Positions 1 through 7,215 of a stretch of DNA of 8,266 bases are shown here, piece after piece; the stretch's first letter is position 1; each line of letters starts with the position of its first letter. The stretch lies in assembly GCA_022573095.1 (NCBI GenBank), contig JACZUR010000088.1, positions 1 to 8,266 on the forward strand. The letters are read 5' to 3'. The notes under the pieces were generated by a model that had not been told where the DNA came from, searched no databases, and saw nothing but the letters and a program-made list of their open reading frames with translations. The translations under genes and the position numbers were made by a program. The stretch comes from Gemmatimonadota bacterium (lineage in GTDB: Bacteria; Gemmatimonadota; Gemmatimonadetes; Gemmatimonadales; GWC2-71-9).

Positions 1-216
1 CCAGCCCTTGCGGATCAGATCCAGGCCGACCGGGATCGGCAGGGGCAGTGGCTCTACGACCAGACCGAGCGGTATAGCGCGCACCTCACGAACCTGCGCG
101 AGAGCAGGCAGGCTCAGAGCCGGCACGAGAAGTAGGCCCATTGCCGAGGTTCTTAGCCAGGATCCCCAAAGAATTGCGTCACGTCTCATCGATGGCCAAG
201 GCATAGCAAGCTTCAT
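1..216 (-). CDS. Exported protein of unknown function, N-terminal part only
   Basis: Read on the minus strand from the ATG at 216-214, this is 72 open codons running off the left edge. The first 40 residues look like a Sec signal peptide: a basic stretch with an Arg pair at residues 11-12, a hydrophobic core around residues 26-39 (MGLLLVPALSLPAL) and an A-L-A|Q cleavage site at about residue 40. The visible mature part (QVREVRAIPLGLVVEPLPLP and on) is Leu/Pro/Val-rich and not recognised. An internal ATG at 189-187 (residue 10) gives a more typical 31-residue signal peptide and may be the true start. Neither start has a clear Shine-Dalgarno sequence. The gene is divergent from the permease at 411. 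The plus-strand frame over the same bases is Arg/Ser/Thr-rich and looks like a shadow. The coding call rests on the signal peptide pattern; function cannot be assigned. Confidence 0.55.
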   Translation of the reverse strand, partial: MKLAMPWPSMRRDAILWGSWLRTSAMGLLLVPALSLPALAQVREVRAIPLGLVVEPLPLPIPVGLDLIRKGW

Positions 217-230
217 GATACGCTATCATA
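215..230 (-). promoter_or_regulatory. Inverted repeat with possible -10 box over the minus-strand gene start
   Basis: Bases 215-220 (ATGATA) and 224-229 (TATCAT) are perfect inverted arms separated by CGC. The minus-strand ATG at 216-214 lies on the inner edge of this dyad. On the minus strand, 230-225 reads TATGAT, a fair sigma70-like -10 box, which would put the transcript start within a few bases of the ATG (leaderless or nearly so). No good -35 lies 16-18 bases upstream, where the G9/C9 run sits. It could be an operator, a promoter, or chance: a 6+6 dyad of fixed spacing is expected about twice in a window this size. Confidence 0.3.
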
Positions 231-246
231 CGTTGACTTCGCCAGC

Positions 247-266
247 GGGGGGGGGCGTCACACGCC
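247..266. repeat. G9 homopolymer run followed by a 5-bp hairpin
   Basis: Bases 247-255 are nine consecutive G. The last two begin a perfect hairpin: GGCGT at 254-258, loop CAC, ACGCC at 262-266. The element lies in the divergent spacer, about 30 bases upstream of the minus-strand ATG at 216 and about 155 bases upstream of the permease ATG. Such runs are prone to slippage in replication and in sequencing. A regulatory role is possible but not shown. Confidence 0.6.
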
Positions 267-341
267 TGACCGGGAGCGCTGTGATGGTGTCAAACAGTCA
301 TTGGGGGATCTCGCAAAATCGCCGGCGTCTAAAGTGTGGTA

Positions 342-372
342 TTGAATCTTGACTCCCGCTGCGGTGTAGAAT
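342..372 (+). promoter_or_regulatory. Weak candidate promoter for the permease gene
   Basis: TAGAAT at 367-372 resembles a -10 box. TTGAAT at 342-347 could serve as a -35 with a 19-base spacer. TTGACT at 349-354 is closer to consensus but leaves only 12 bases. Transcription would start near 379, giving a leader of about 30 bases before the ATG at 411. Neither spacing is ideal, so the call is tentative. Confidence 0.25.
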
Positions 373-395
373 TCGTTCTCAGCACCACTGCAATT

Positions 396-401
396 GGAGG
401 G
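396..401 (+). promoter_or_regulatory. Ribosome binding site fixing the permease start
   Basis: GGAGGG at 396-401 is a strong Shine-Dalgarno match and lies 9 bases before the ATG at 411. It decides in favour of 411 over the in-frame ATG at 336. The 25 residues added by the upstream start do not resemble the family N-terminus, which normally begins a few residues before the D-I/L-R-Y-x-L-R motif. Confidence 0.8.
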
Positions 402-410
402 ACCCCGCAG

Positions 411-2810
411 ATGACTTCGTTCATCCAGGATATTAGGTACGGCCTGCGCAACCTAAGGCGACGACGGGCATTCACGGCGATGGCCGTTGCGACGCTCGCA
501 CTTGGGATCGGGGCCACGTCCGCAATCTACAGCGTGGTAGATACAGTACTGATTCGACCCCTACCTTACGATGAGCCCGACCGCTTGGTCCAGGTCTATA
601 ACACGTACCCCTTTTGGAAGGGTCACGAAGTCCTGGATGCCTTGTGGGACAATATTTCGCTTTCGTATCCGGAGTACGCCACTTGGCGCGAGAGTCAGAC
701 TGTCTTCGACGATGTGGCTGTTTACGGATCGGATCAGGCAACCCTGACCGGCGGCGACCAGCCCGAGCGAATCGAAGTTGGACTTGCCACTACCTCACTG
801 TTGCCGGTCCTCGGCGTAGCGCCGCTGGCCGGACGCTGGTTTGCGCCTGACGAAGATGTTCCAGGTGGAAACCCAGTAGCGGTCATCAGCTTCGGTCTGG
901 CACAGAGATATTTCGGGACACCCTTTGATGCTACCGGCCGACCGTTAGTGTTGGACGGCTCTACTTATACGGTAATCGGTGTCCTACCGAGGCATTTTCC
1001 TCTCCAACAAGGAGGAGTTGACGTCTGGACTCCGCTCGGTCGGCTGGCTAACGACCTCGATGAGGGGAATCACTCATTTGACGCCGTCGCCCGGTTGTCA
1101 CCGGGTATGACCGCCGAGTCAGCGTTACCTGAGACCATCGCAATCCTCAGGGGTGCCCGAGACCCCGACATGCGCGGTGCTCGAATCATTCCCCTCCAGG
1201 ATGTGGACAGTGCATATATGCGGGCGCCGTTACTCATCCTCCTCGGCGCTGTGGGAATCTTGCTGCTTATCGCGTGTGGTAACATCGCTAATCTCTTGCT
1301 CGGCGAAACTTCGAGGCGCCAACGTGAAATCGCCATACGCACAGCCATCGGAGCTGGTAGACTGCGAATAATCCGTCAACTACTTACCGAAAGTACGGTG
1401 CTCGCCGTGTTAGGCGGTTTGGCAGCCACCCTTGTGGCTCACTTCGGCATACGAGCTCTGGTCTCTCTTGCCCCGCTGGAGTTACCCCGTCTGGACGAAG
1501 TTGGACTCGACATCCGAGTCCTGTTGTTCACAGGGGCAATCACTCTCGGCACGGGGTTCGTGTTTGGCCTCGTACCCGCAGTCGCGGCCGCACGAACGGA
1601 ACTACGACCGTCACTGACTGCGACTGAGGGGCAGTCCGGAAGCCGGCGACTTGGCATACCGGGGGCAGTGGCGTCTTTTGAAGTGGCTCTTGCCACCGTA
1701 CTGCTCGTTGCAGGAGCGCTATTGGGACAAAGCCTCTTGAGACTTGCGGCGGTCGATCCCGGCTTCACGGCCGACGATAGAATCAGCGTTCGGGTTGCGC
1801 TCCCAGCATCGCGGTACTCGGAGTCTGCGGACATTATTTTCTTCTACGACCAGGCAATCGAGAGACTGGGCGCTTTGCCCGGCGTAAGTTCAGTCACATT
1901 CGCTTCAATGCTTCCCTTGACAGGGCATTCATCGAACTCGTTCGAGATACAGGGCCGGGAAAACACAGACACCTCGAACCCGGAAGCTCAACTTCGCATC
2001 GTTTCACCGCGGTACCTGGAGACGATGGGCATCGACCTGCTGAGCGGCCGTTTCCTGACCCAGGCTGACATCGCAGGGGCGGAGAATACTGTGGCCATCA
2101 ATCAGCAGATGGCCCAGCAGTTCTGGCCTCTGGAAAACGCCGTCGGGAAACGCATTACACTGAGAAACGAAACCCGTACGATCGTTGGTGTTGTGAGCAA
2201 CGTAAGGAGTCAGGGGCTTCAATCCGAACCCCAACCCACTGTCTACGTGTCCTATAGCCAGATGGGCATCCGCTCCGCGAACCTAGTGCTGCACACTTCG
2301 CTGGATCTCGAAACCATCGTGCCATCCGTTCGCGCGGCTTTATGGGAATTAGGCAGAGACCTCCCCGTTACAGACATCCAAACCCTCCCAACCCTCGTTA
2401 GCCGATCCCTCTCACAGGAGAGATACCGTACCCTGCTGATAGGTGTGTTCGCTGTCATCGCAGCCCTGCTAGCCGGCTTGGGAATCTACGGTACGATGGC
2501 TCGCATGGTATCAAGCAGAATTCGTGAGTTGGGGATACGCGTGGCACTGGGCGCAACACCCAGACACATACTCGGAATGTTAATGAGTCAAACAGCTCTG
2601 CTAGCCGCGTCCGGGGTGTTCGCGGGAATAATAGTCGCGCTCGCCGCCACCAGGGTGCTACAGGGTTTCCTATATGACATCAGAGCCGTCGACCCATTGA
2701 CCTACATCGCGATGGCGCTGGCCATATTCACGCTCTCGGTATTCGCTACGGCTCCGGCGGTTTTGCGGGCCTTGAAGCTGGATATTATGACGGTGCTGCG
2801 TCAGGAGTGA
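411..2810 (+). CDS. ABC transporter permease, MacB/FtsX-like, ADOP type
   Basis: A 799-residue inner-membrane protein with the duplicated layout of the ADOP permease family: first helix, periplasmic MacB-type domain, FtsX core, then a second periplasmic domain and FtsX core. The N-terminus has the family motif QDIRYGLRNLRRRRAFT (residues 6-22), then a helix (about 23-47) and RPLPYDEPDRLV (49-60). Likely membrane segments fall near 274-297, 328-350, 370-396, 417-443, 673-700, 729-750 and 764-784. The two cytoplasmic coupling segments REIAIRTAIGAG (306-317) and RELGIRVALGAT (705-716) are clearly visible and match each other. Length is typical of the family. MacB relatives work with an ATPase to export peptides, lipoproteins or drugs, but no ATPase gene is adjacent, which is usual for ADOP members. 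Substrate and partner are unknown. A strong ribosome site precedes the start. The gene stands alone on the plus strand, divergent from 1-216 and convergent with the dehydrogenase. Confidence 0.93.
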   Translation: MTSFIQDIRYGLRNLRRRRAFTAMAVATLALGIGATSAIYSVVDTVLIRPLPYDEPDRLVQVYNTYPFWKGHEVLDALWDNISLSYPEYATWRESQTVFDDVAVYGSDQATLTGGDQPERIEVGLATTSLLPVLGVAPLAGRWFAPDEDVPGGNPVAVISFGLAQRYFGTPFDATGRPLVLDGSTYTVIGVLPRHFPLQQGGVDVWTPLGRLANDLDEGNHSFDAVARLSPGMTAESALPETIAILRGARDPDMRGARIIPLQDVDSAYMRAPLLILLGAVGILLLIACGNIANLLLGETSRRQREIAIRTAIGAGRLRIIRQLLTESTVLAVLGGLAATLVAHFGIRALVSLAPLELPRLDEVGLDIRVLLFTGAITLGTGFVFGLVPAVAAARTELRPSLTATEGQSGSRRLGIPGAVASFEVALATVLLVAGALLGQSLLRLAAVDPGFTADDRISVRVALPASRYSESADIIFFYDQAIERLGALPGVSSVTFASMLPLTGHSSNSFEIQGRENTDTSNPEAQLRIVSPRYLETMGIDLLSGRFLTQADIAGAENTVAINQQMAQQFWPLENAVGKRITLRNETRTIVGVVSNVRSQGLQSEPQPTVYVSYSQMGIRSANLVLHTSLDLETIVPSVRAALWELGRDLPVTDIQTLPTLVSRSLSQERYRTLLIGVFAVIAALLAGLGIYGTMARMVSSRIRELGIRVALGATPRHILGMLMSQTALLAASGVFAGIIVALAATRVLQGFLYDIRAVDPLTYIAMALAIFTLSVFATAPAVLRALKLDIMTVLRQE

Positions 2811-3044
2811 CGAGACCGGCTTGAGTCGTTCAATCGCCCACAAACATCCGCAGGTGCAGCCATTAGCTGGGCAGCCGTCATTGTGGCAACAACGTATCTC
2901 CCCCTTAGCCGAACGTGTAGCTTGAATCTTGCACGCCTACTACGAGTAGACTGAGCTAGCCCCCCAGAGCAAGAACAAGAACAACGCCGGACGTAATCTC
3001 ATAAGCCAACCGAGCGTAAGAGTGAGTTTGCGCTGACTGCAATG
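2811..3044. other. Convergent intergenic gap, no gene seen
   Basis: These 234 bases separate the ends of the permease (plus) and the dehydrogenase (minus). No family-like reading frame was found. The only clean inverted repeat is a small one at 2937-2949 (CTACT-ACG-AGTAG), without a T-run on either side, so it is not a convincing intrinsic terminator. A short AAGAAC tandem lies near 2971-2982. Termination here may be Rho-dependent. Confidence 0.5.
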
Positions 3045-4007
3045 TTACTGCGTGTCAGCGGCTACATCCAGCAGCACCTTGAGCACCCTCGGTTGTTGAG
3101 CGTGGTCGATCGCCTCGAGCGCGTCGTCAAGCGGGTAACGCGCGCTGACCAATCTCTCCACTTCGCTCTTTCCCTCCGCCAGCAGTTCGAGCGCTGGCTC
3201 GAAGGGACCACACCGCGAACCTACCAGATTGATCTCGTCCACTACCACCTTTGCAGCGTCGAATGTGAGATGGTCGGCATATGTGCTCTTCATCACCAGT
3301 GTGCCGCGTGGGCGCACAAGGTCGAGCGCTGCTGCAAAACCATCGGGGTTACCGGTGCACTCAACCGCGATATCGAATTCCCCGCTGAGTCGATCTTCGG
3401 AGTGATGCGTTTCAATTCCCATTGCATCGAGGACGGCCAATTTGTCTTCATGCCTTCCTATAGCAGTGAGGCTGCATCCGGTGAGCTGAAGTGACATCGC
3501 TACGAGAAGCCCGAGTTTTCCATCTCCGATTACGACGACACGGTCGCCACTTCCAACGTCAATCTGTTCCTGAATCTCGAGAGCGGCGGCCAGCGGCTCC
3601 GTGAATGTCGCCGCGTCGGTGGAGACGTCATCCGGAACGACATGCAGGTTCTCGACCGGTAGCGTTAGGTACTCCGCGAATGCACCATCACGGCCGACAA
3701 TGCCGAGGACCGTTCGGTTTTCACAGTGGGTGGGGCGTCCATGGCGGCAAGCGACACAGTCGCCGCAGACGGCGTTTATCTCCCCAACAACGCGCTTACC
3801 ACGAAGCTCCGGCGGTCCGCTTTCCACGAGTCCCACGAATTCATGGCCCAGGATTCCGGAGTAAGGATAGTAGCCACGCGTGAGCTCGATGTCGGTGTTG
3901 CAGATCCCGGCTTGGACCACGTGTACCAGTGCTTCGCCCTGAGGAGGTTCGGGAATAGCAACGCTTCGCAAGCTCAGTCGTCGATCCTCGAGCCACAGTG
4001 CTCGCAT
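3045..4007 (-). CDS. Zinc-type medium-chain alcohol dehydrogenase-like oxidoreductase
   Basis: A 320-residue protein of the medium-chain dehydrogenase/reductase (MDR) superfamily, expected to oxidise an alcohol or polyol with NAD(P)+ in the cytoplasm. The N-terminal GroES-like domain carries C36 (AGICNTD) and H55-E56 (GHEF), the usual catalytic-zinc positions, with E137 (FTEPLAAALE) as a likely further ligand. The structural-zinc set C81-x2-C84-x2-C87-x7-C95 is complete. The Rossmann nucleotide loop is GDGKLG at 161-166. The ECTGN segment at 216-220 is also typical. At 320 residues it is a little shorter than the common 340-380. The start MRALWLEDRRLSLRSV fits the family well although no clear Shine-Dalgarno is present. 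It begins 11 bases after the TPR gene stop, so co-transcription or coupling is likely. The substrate cannot be inferred. The plus-strand frames over this gene are shadows. Confidence 0.9.
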   Translation of the reverse strand: MRALWLEDRRLSLRSVAIPEPPQGEALVHVVQAGICNTDIELTRGYYPYSGILGHEFVGLVESGPPELRGKRVVGEINAVCGDCVACRHGRPTHCENRTVLGIVGRDGAFAEYLTLPVENLHVVPDDVSTDAATFTEPLAAALEIQEQIDVGSGDRVVVIGDGKLGLLVAMSLQLTGCSLTAIGRHEDKLAVLDAMGIETHHSEDRLSGEFDIAVECTGNPDGFAAALDLVRPRGTLVMKSTYADHLTFDAAKVVVDEINLVGSRCGPFEPALELLAEGKSEVERLVSARYPLDDALEAIDHAQQPRVLKVLLDVAADTQ

Positions 4008-4018
4008 TGTTGCAGGAG

Positions 4019-4879
4019 TTATTGCCGTGACTGAGGTTCGCCGACGAGGCGCTCGATGCGAGTTCTGGCATCTTCAACCATCGGCTGAAGCTCGGTGTCG
4101 GCGTTTTCCCAAAGCTCAACGAAGCGCGCATAGTGTTCGATTGCCTCATCGATCCTTCCCATCTCCTCATAGATCTCGCCCCTCCGAAGATGGGACATAG
4201 CAAGGTAGACCGACTCGAAGGGGGCAATCTCGTAGATGTGGCTGTACCACTCGAGCGCCTCCGAGTCGCGACCGACTTCGTGCAGTAACTCCGCCCGCAT
4301 AAATCGCTCCCTACCCTGCGCAGCGAACGGCGAGGCAATGGTTAACTGGTACCAAACCTCTTGCTTGCCGCCTTCCAGCGTACCCAGTGCGTCATCGACT
4401 CGGCCTAGCGTATAGTGTAGCTGTGACCGTATTCCGATCGCCAGATCGTTCGCCAGCGAACCGCGGCCGAGAACATCCGGGAGTTCCTCGAGTTGCGAAG
4501 CGTACCCTACGGCCTGGACAGAATCGCCTAGACGTGCGCTGAGTGCGCCAGCAAGGTAGAGCTTCAGCATCGGATGCAGCTCGTCGTGAACATTGAAATA
4601 AATGACTCGGCTGTCGCTGCTCGGTATGCTTGCAGGATCCAACAGCGCTAACTCCTCCCGGAGCGCCAGCAGCTCGGTTCTTGCCACCGGCAAAAAGCGG
4701 ATCAGCGAGAGAAGCGCGCGATGCTCTAACGCAACACCTGGGTTAAACGCCGCCAGTTCATTGAGCCTAGCTAAAGCCTCTCGCCACCGCCCCTGTGCCA
4801 GGGACAGATGAGCCAGGCCTACGTACCCGGTAGTGCGCACATCCGCCGGCTGCGAGGGCGCGGTGAGAAGTCTTGTCAA
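4019..4879 (-). CDS. TPR protein, probable detached C-terminal part of the upstream kinase
   Basis: A 286-codon frame starting at a TTG (4879-4877) that overlaps the TGA stop of the kinase (4878-4876). It contains helical TPR-like repeats. The clearest are at residues 20-46 (VGLAHLSLAQGRWREALARL), about 148-170 (HYTLGRVDDALGTLEGG) and 226-256 (LRRGEIYEEMGRIDEAIEHY). It ends with an acidic/basic helix LQPMVEDARTRIERL at 264-278. There is no signal peptide or membrane segment. In kinase-TPR proteins of this type, the same C-terminal pattern (LRRGEIY..., ARFVELW, ELQPMVEDAR) normally ends the kinase polypeptide itself. This frame therefore looks like the missing end of the kinase, separated by a one-base frame change. 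AGGGA lies 8 bases upstream of the TTG, so independent re-initiation is also possible. The frame stays open upstream of the TTG for at least 25 codons, which fits a frameshift. Confidence 0.8.
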   Translation of the reverse strand: MTRLLTAPSQPADVRTTGYVGLAHLSLAQGRWREALARLNELAAFNPGVALEHRALLSLIRFLPVARTELLALREELALLDPASIPSSDSRVIYFNVHDELHPMLKLYLAGALSARLGDSVQAVGYASQLEELPDVLGRGSLANDLAIGIRSQLHYTLGRVDDALGTLEGGKQEVWYQLTIASPFAAQGRERFMRAELLHEVGRDSEALEWYSHIYEIAPFESVYLAMSHLRRGEIYEEMGRIDEAIEHYARFVELWENADTELQPMVEDARTRIERLVGEPQSRQ

Positions 4880-7032
4880 CCGTTCGGTCCCTGGAGATTG
4901 TGCGCGTAAGCTCCGGTTATCTGGGAGACCAGCGCTATTATTGGCGCGCTCGCTCCTTGCAGAAGTGCCTCCACCCTCGACTCCGACTCTAGATCTCCGT
5001 GGGACAAACCGCGGAGCGCTTCTATTTCAAGCGCGCGGTCACCCTCGGGATAGAGCGCCAACTCTACCCCAGCCAAGGAATCCAAGTCGTCCAACCGCTT
5101 CTCATAGGCGGCAATGCGCGCTAGGTGAATCATCGCGGTACCGTGGTTCGGCTCGTATGTGAGGACCCGCTCGAACGGTTCGCGAGATTCGGTGAACGAA
5201 CGACCGTGCAGCGAATTCGAGTGAAACAGCACCTCTCCCAGCTCGAGCCACGCTTCAACGTCGTCGGGGTAGCTTGCAACGAGGGACCGATAGCGCGCCT
5301 CAGCCTCCCCATGCCTGCCGCGCCTCAGAAGACGCAGTGCCTCCAGCAGTCGCCTGTCACGGTTAGGCAGCCGTGCGGCAAGTTCGGAGGCGCGTTCGGC
5401 AGCCTGTACCGATTTGTCCCTGTGCAAATCCCATTCGGCGGCGACACTCAGCCGGTAGTATCCCAGAGCAAACATGGTGTCTATCGCGACCGCTCTCTGA
5501 AACGCCTCCACCGCATCCCCGAAGTTCCCGTTGCGGAACGCACTTTCGCCCTCGAGATAAGCTTTGAAGGCGGGAAGCGATGACGTCGTGACTCCCGCAA
5601 TTCGCGTAACACGGGCGCCCGGGCCTCCGGCCAAGCTTACGAGCAGCTGTGATGCGAGTTCGTCGACGAGTGTGAACAACTCCTCGGATCCTCCGTCGGC
5701 AGTGGCCTCCGCCACTGGGACGGCATCGCCGTCTGTCTCGTACACAGACGCCGTAATCCGCAGGCGTCCACCCGCTTCCACAACGTCTCCCATGATGTAG
5801 ATGCCAGCTCCGAACCGCTGCGCCAGACGTCTGCCCTGCTGCGGATCCAGCCTGTTACCAAACTCTCTTGCTGCAACACTTAGCAGTGTGCGCGGATCCA
5901 CACTCCGGAGATCCCCGGCGCCGTCCAGCTTCGTGCTCAGCAGGCTGACCATCGCTTCGCTGAGATACCCGAAATCATCGCCCCCACTCACTGAAAACGG
6001 CAGCACTGCCACAGTGGTCGGAGACACATCAGCCGCGGGTGCTCCCGTGCCAAAGGGCCTCAGTATCAAGACCAGGAGCGCCGCAAGGGCTATCACTCCA
6101 ACCCCCACCGTCCTCTTCAATCGACGACTGAGTCCCGGTGCCCAGGCAGCGGCGCCCGCCGGAGTCTGCGACGCGCTCACTCCCTGAGACGGAGTCGCCA
6201 CACGTTCCAGCTCGGAGCGAAGCTCATCCGCACTCTGCCACCTATCCGCACTGTGTTTCTCCAGACACTTCATCACGATCTCGGCAAGCAGCGGCGGAAT
6301 GGATTCCCGATACTCGATAACGGGCACCGGTTTCTGGGTCACCTGAGCCGAAAGCACCTGTTGCGCACTCCCGCCGCTGAACGGAGGCCTACCCGTGAGC
6401 AGCTCGTAGGCCAGCACGCCCAGAGCATAGATATCGACGCGGTGATCCACATGCTCGTCCGCTGCGGCCTGCTCCGGCGCCATGTAGGCGGGCGTCCCGA
6501 GCGCCACACCGGCCGACGTCAATTCACCCGCATCGGCGGCCTCGCTCACTGCCTTGGCGACGCCGAAATCCATTACGAGTGAGTGCCGCCCCGAAATCAT
6601 CACGTTGTCAGGTTTGATGTCCCTGTGAACAACCCCCCGGGCGTGTGCAAAGGAAAGAGCATCGGCAACCTCGCTGAGGATGCGAATTGCGTCCGAAACA
6701 GGAAGCTCACCCTCACGACTAATTCTGTCGCGCAGAGACTCCCCCTCGACGTATGGCATTACGTAATACAAGAAGCCCTCCGCCTCGCCGGAGTCGTGCA
6801 GTGGGAGGATGTGGGGGTGCTGCAGTTGGGCGGCTATCTTGATCTCGCGAACGAAACGCTCATGACCAACGGCTGCGGCCAATTCGGGACGGAGAACTTT
6901 GACTGCCACTTTCCGGTCATGTCGCAAGTCTCTCGCCAGGAAGACGGTGGCCATTCCCCCTTGTCCAACCTCTCGTTCGATCGCGTAGCGATCCGCGAGA
7001 GCGGCTCTGAGGCGTTCCTCGAGTTTCGCCAT
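4876..7032 (-). CDS. Transmembrane Ser/Thr protein kinase with TolB-like and TPR regions
   Basis: A 718-residue receptor-type Hanks kinase. The catalytic domain (about residues 16-277) is complete: glycine loop GQGGMATV 23-30, ATP lysine K45 (VAVK), helix-C glutamate E63, catalytic loop HRDIKPDN 136-143 with D138, DFG 155-157, APE 185-187, D200 and R264. An Ala/Pro/Ser-rich linker leads to one transmembrane helix (about 309-325). A TolB-like/adenylate-cyclase-associated domain then begins at VAVLPF 341-346, with AMVSLLSTKL at 360-369, and TPR-like helices follow from about 488. The kinase should be cytoplasmic with the sensor part outside the membrane; the signal and targets are unknown. The ATG at 7032 follows TTAGG by 10 bases. 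The protein stops at residue 718 in the middle of its TPR region, and the rest appears in another frame (4019-4879). The whole would be about 1,000 residues, typical of such proteins. Confidence 0.93.
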   Translation of the reverse strand: MAKLEERLRAALADRYAIEREVGQGGMATVFLARDLRHDRKVAVKVLRPELAAAVGHERFVREIKIAAQLQHPHILPLHDSGEAEGFLYYVMPYVEGESLRDRISREGELPVSDAIRILSEVADALSFAHARGVVHRDIKPDNVMISGRHSLVMDFGVAKAVSEAADAGELTSAGVALGTPAYMAPEQAAADEHVDHRVDIYALGVLAYELLTGRPPFSGGSAQQVLSAQVTQKPVPVIEYRESIPPLLAEIVMKCLEKHSADRWQSADELRSELERVATPSQGVSASQTPAGAAAWAPGLSRRLKRTVGVGVIALAALLVLILRPFGTGAPAADVSPTTVAVLPFSVSGGDDFGYLSEAMVSLLSTKLDGAGDLRSVDPRTLLSVAAREFGNRLDPQQGRRLAQRFGAGIYIMGDVVEAGGRLRITASVYETDGDAVPVAEATADGGSEELFTLVDELASQLLVSLAGGPGARVTRIAGVTTSSLPAFKAYLEGESAFRNGNFGDAVEAFQRAVAIDTMFALGYYRLSVAAEWDLHRDKSVQAAERASELAARLPNRDRRLLEALRLLRRGRHGEAEARYRSLVASYPDDVEAWLELGEVLFHSNSLHGRSFTESREPFERVLTYEPNHGTAMIHLARIAAYEKRLDDLDSLAGVELALYPEGDRALEIEALRGLSHGDLESESRVEALLQGASAPIIALVSQITGAYAHNLQGPNG

Positions 7033-7050
7033 ACTAGCGTAACCTAATCC

Positions 7051-7185
7051 TTAAGCCTGCCCACGTGGTACCAGCCTCTTCAGCAACTGAATCTGACCGG
7101 TATGGTACAGATCATGGGCGGCGATACCGTGGATCTGCTGAGCGTATGTCCACTCTGACTCCGGCGCTACGGTCGACTCCCCCAT
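7051..7185 (-). pseudogene. DinB-family remnant, C-terminal helix only
   Basis: A 44-codon minus-strand frame from ATG at 7185-7183 to TAA at 7053-7051. It contains QQIHGIAAHDLYHTGQIQLL, which strongly resembles the last helix of DinB/YfiT-type four-helix-bundle proteins, where the H-x3-H pair supplies two metal ligands (here HDLYH). DinB proteins are normally about 150-180 residues, so the first three helices and the first metal-binding histidine are missing. An in-frame TGA lies directly before the ATG, and the cyclase stop is only 30 bases further upstream, which leaves no room for the rest. It sits 18 bases before the kinase start. It most likely marks an old deletion junction. A functional micro-protein is less likely. 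The family call comes from motif memory and has not been searched. Confidence 0.65.
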
Positions 7186-7215
7186 TCAGCCAAGCCGACC
7201 ACGGGAGACCGGCTG

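Noticed and set aside
8..352. Plus-strand open frame of 114 codons at the left edge
   Set aside because: Its composition is Arg/Ser/Thr-rich with no family pattern. The minus strand over the same bases gives a clean signal peptide, so this is taken as a shadow.
336..410. In-frame upstream start of the permease at 336
   Set aside because: No ribosome site precedes it, it overlaps the candidate promoter, and the added residues do not match the family. The ATG at 411 has GGAGGG 9 bases upstream.
342..2931. Decamer TTGAATCTTG at 342-351 and again at 2922-2931, flanking the permease
   Set aside because: A shared 10-mer is expected about thirty times by chance in a window of this size. There is no extended similarity and no sign of a mobile element.
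2937..2949. CTACT-ACG-AGTAG hairpin as a terminator between the convergent genes
   Set aside because: The stem is only 5 bp and not GC-rich, and no T-run follows on either strand.
2971..2982. Tandem AAGAAC as part of a repeat array or CRISPR
   Set aside because: There are only two copies of a six-base unit with no spacers. It is ordinary low-complexity sequence.
3042..3494. Plus-strand 150-codon frame opposite the dehydrogenase
   Set aside because: It is antisense to a gene with complete zinc and Rossmann motifs. Its Cys/His-rich look comes from reversed codons of that gene.
6583..7047. Plus-strand 154-codon frame opposite the kinase N-terminus
   Set aside because: It is antisense to the intact kinase catalytic domain and shows no recognisable pattern.
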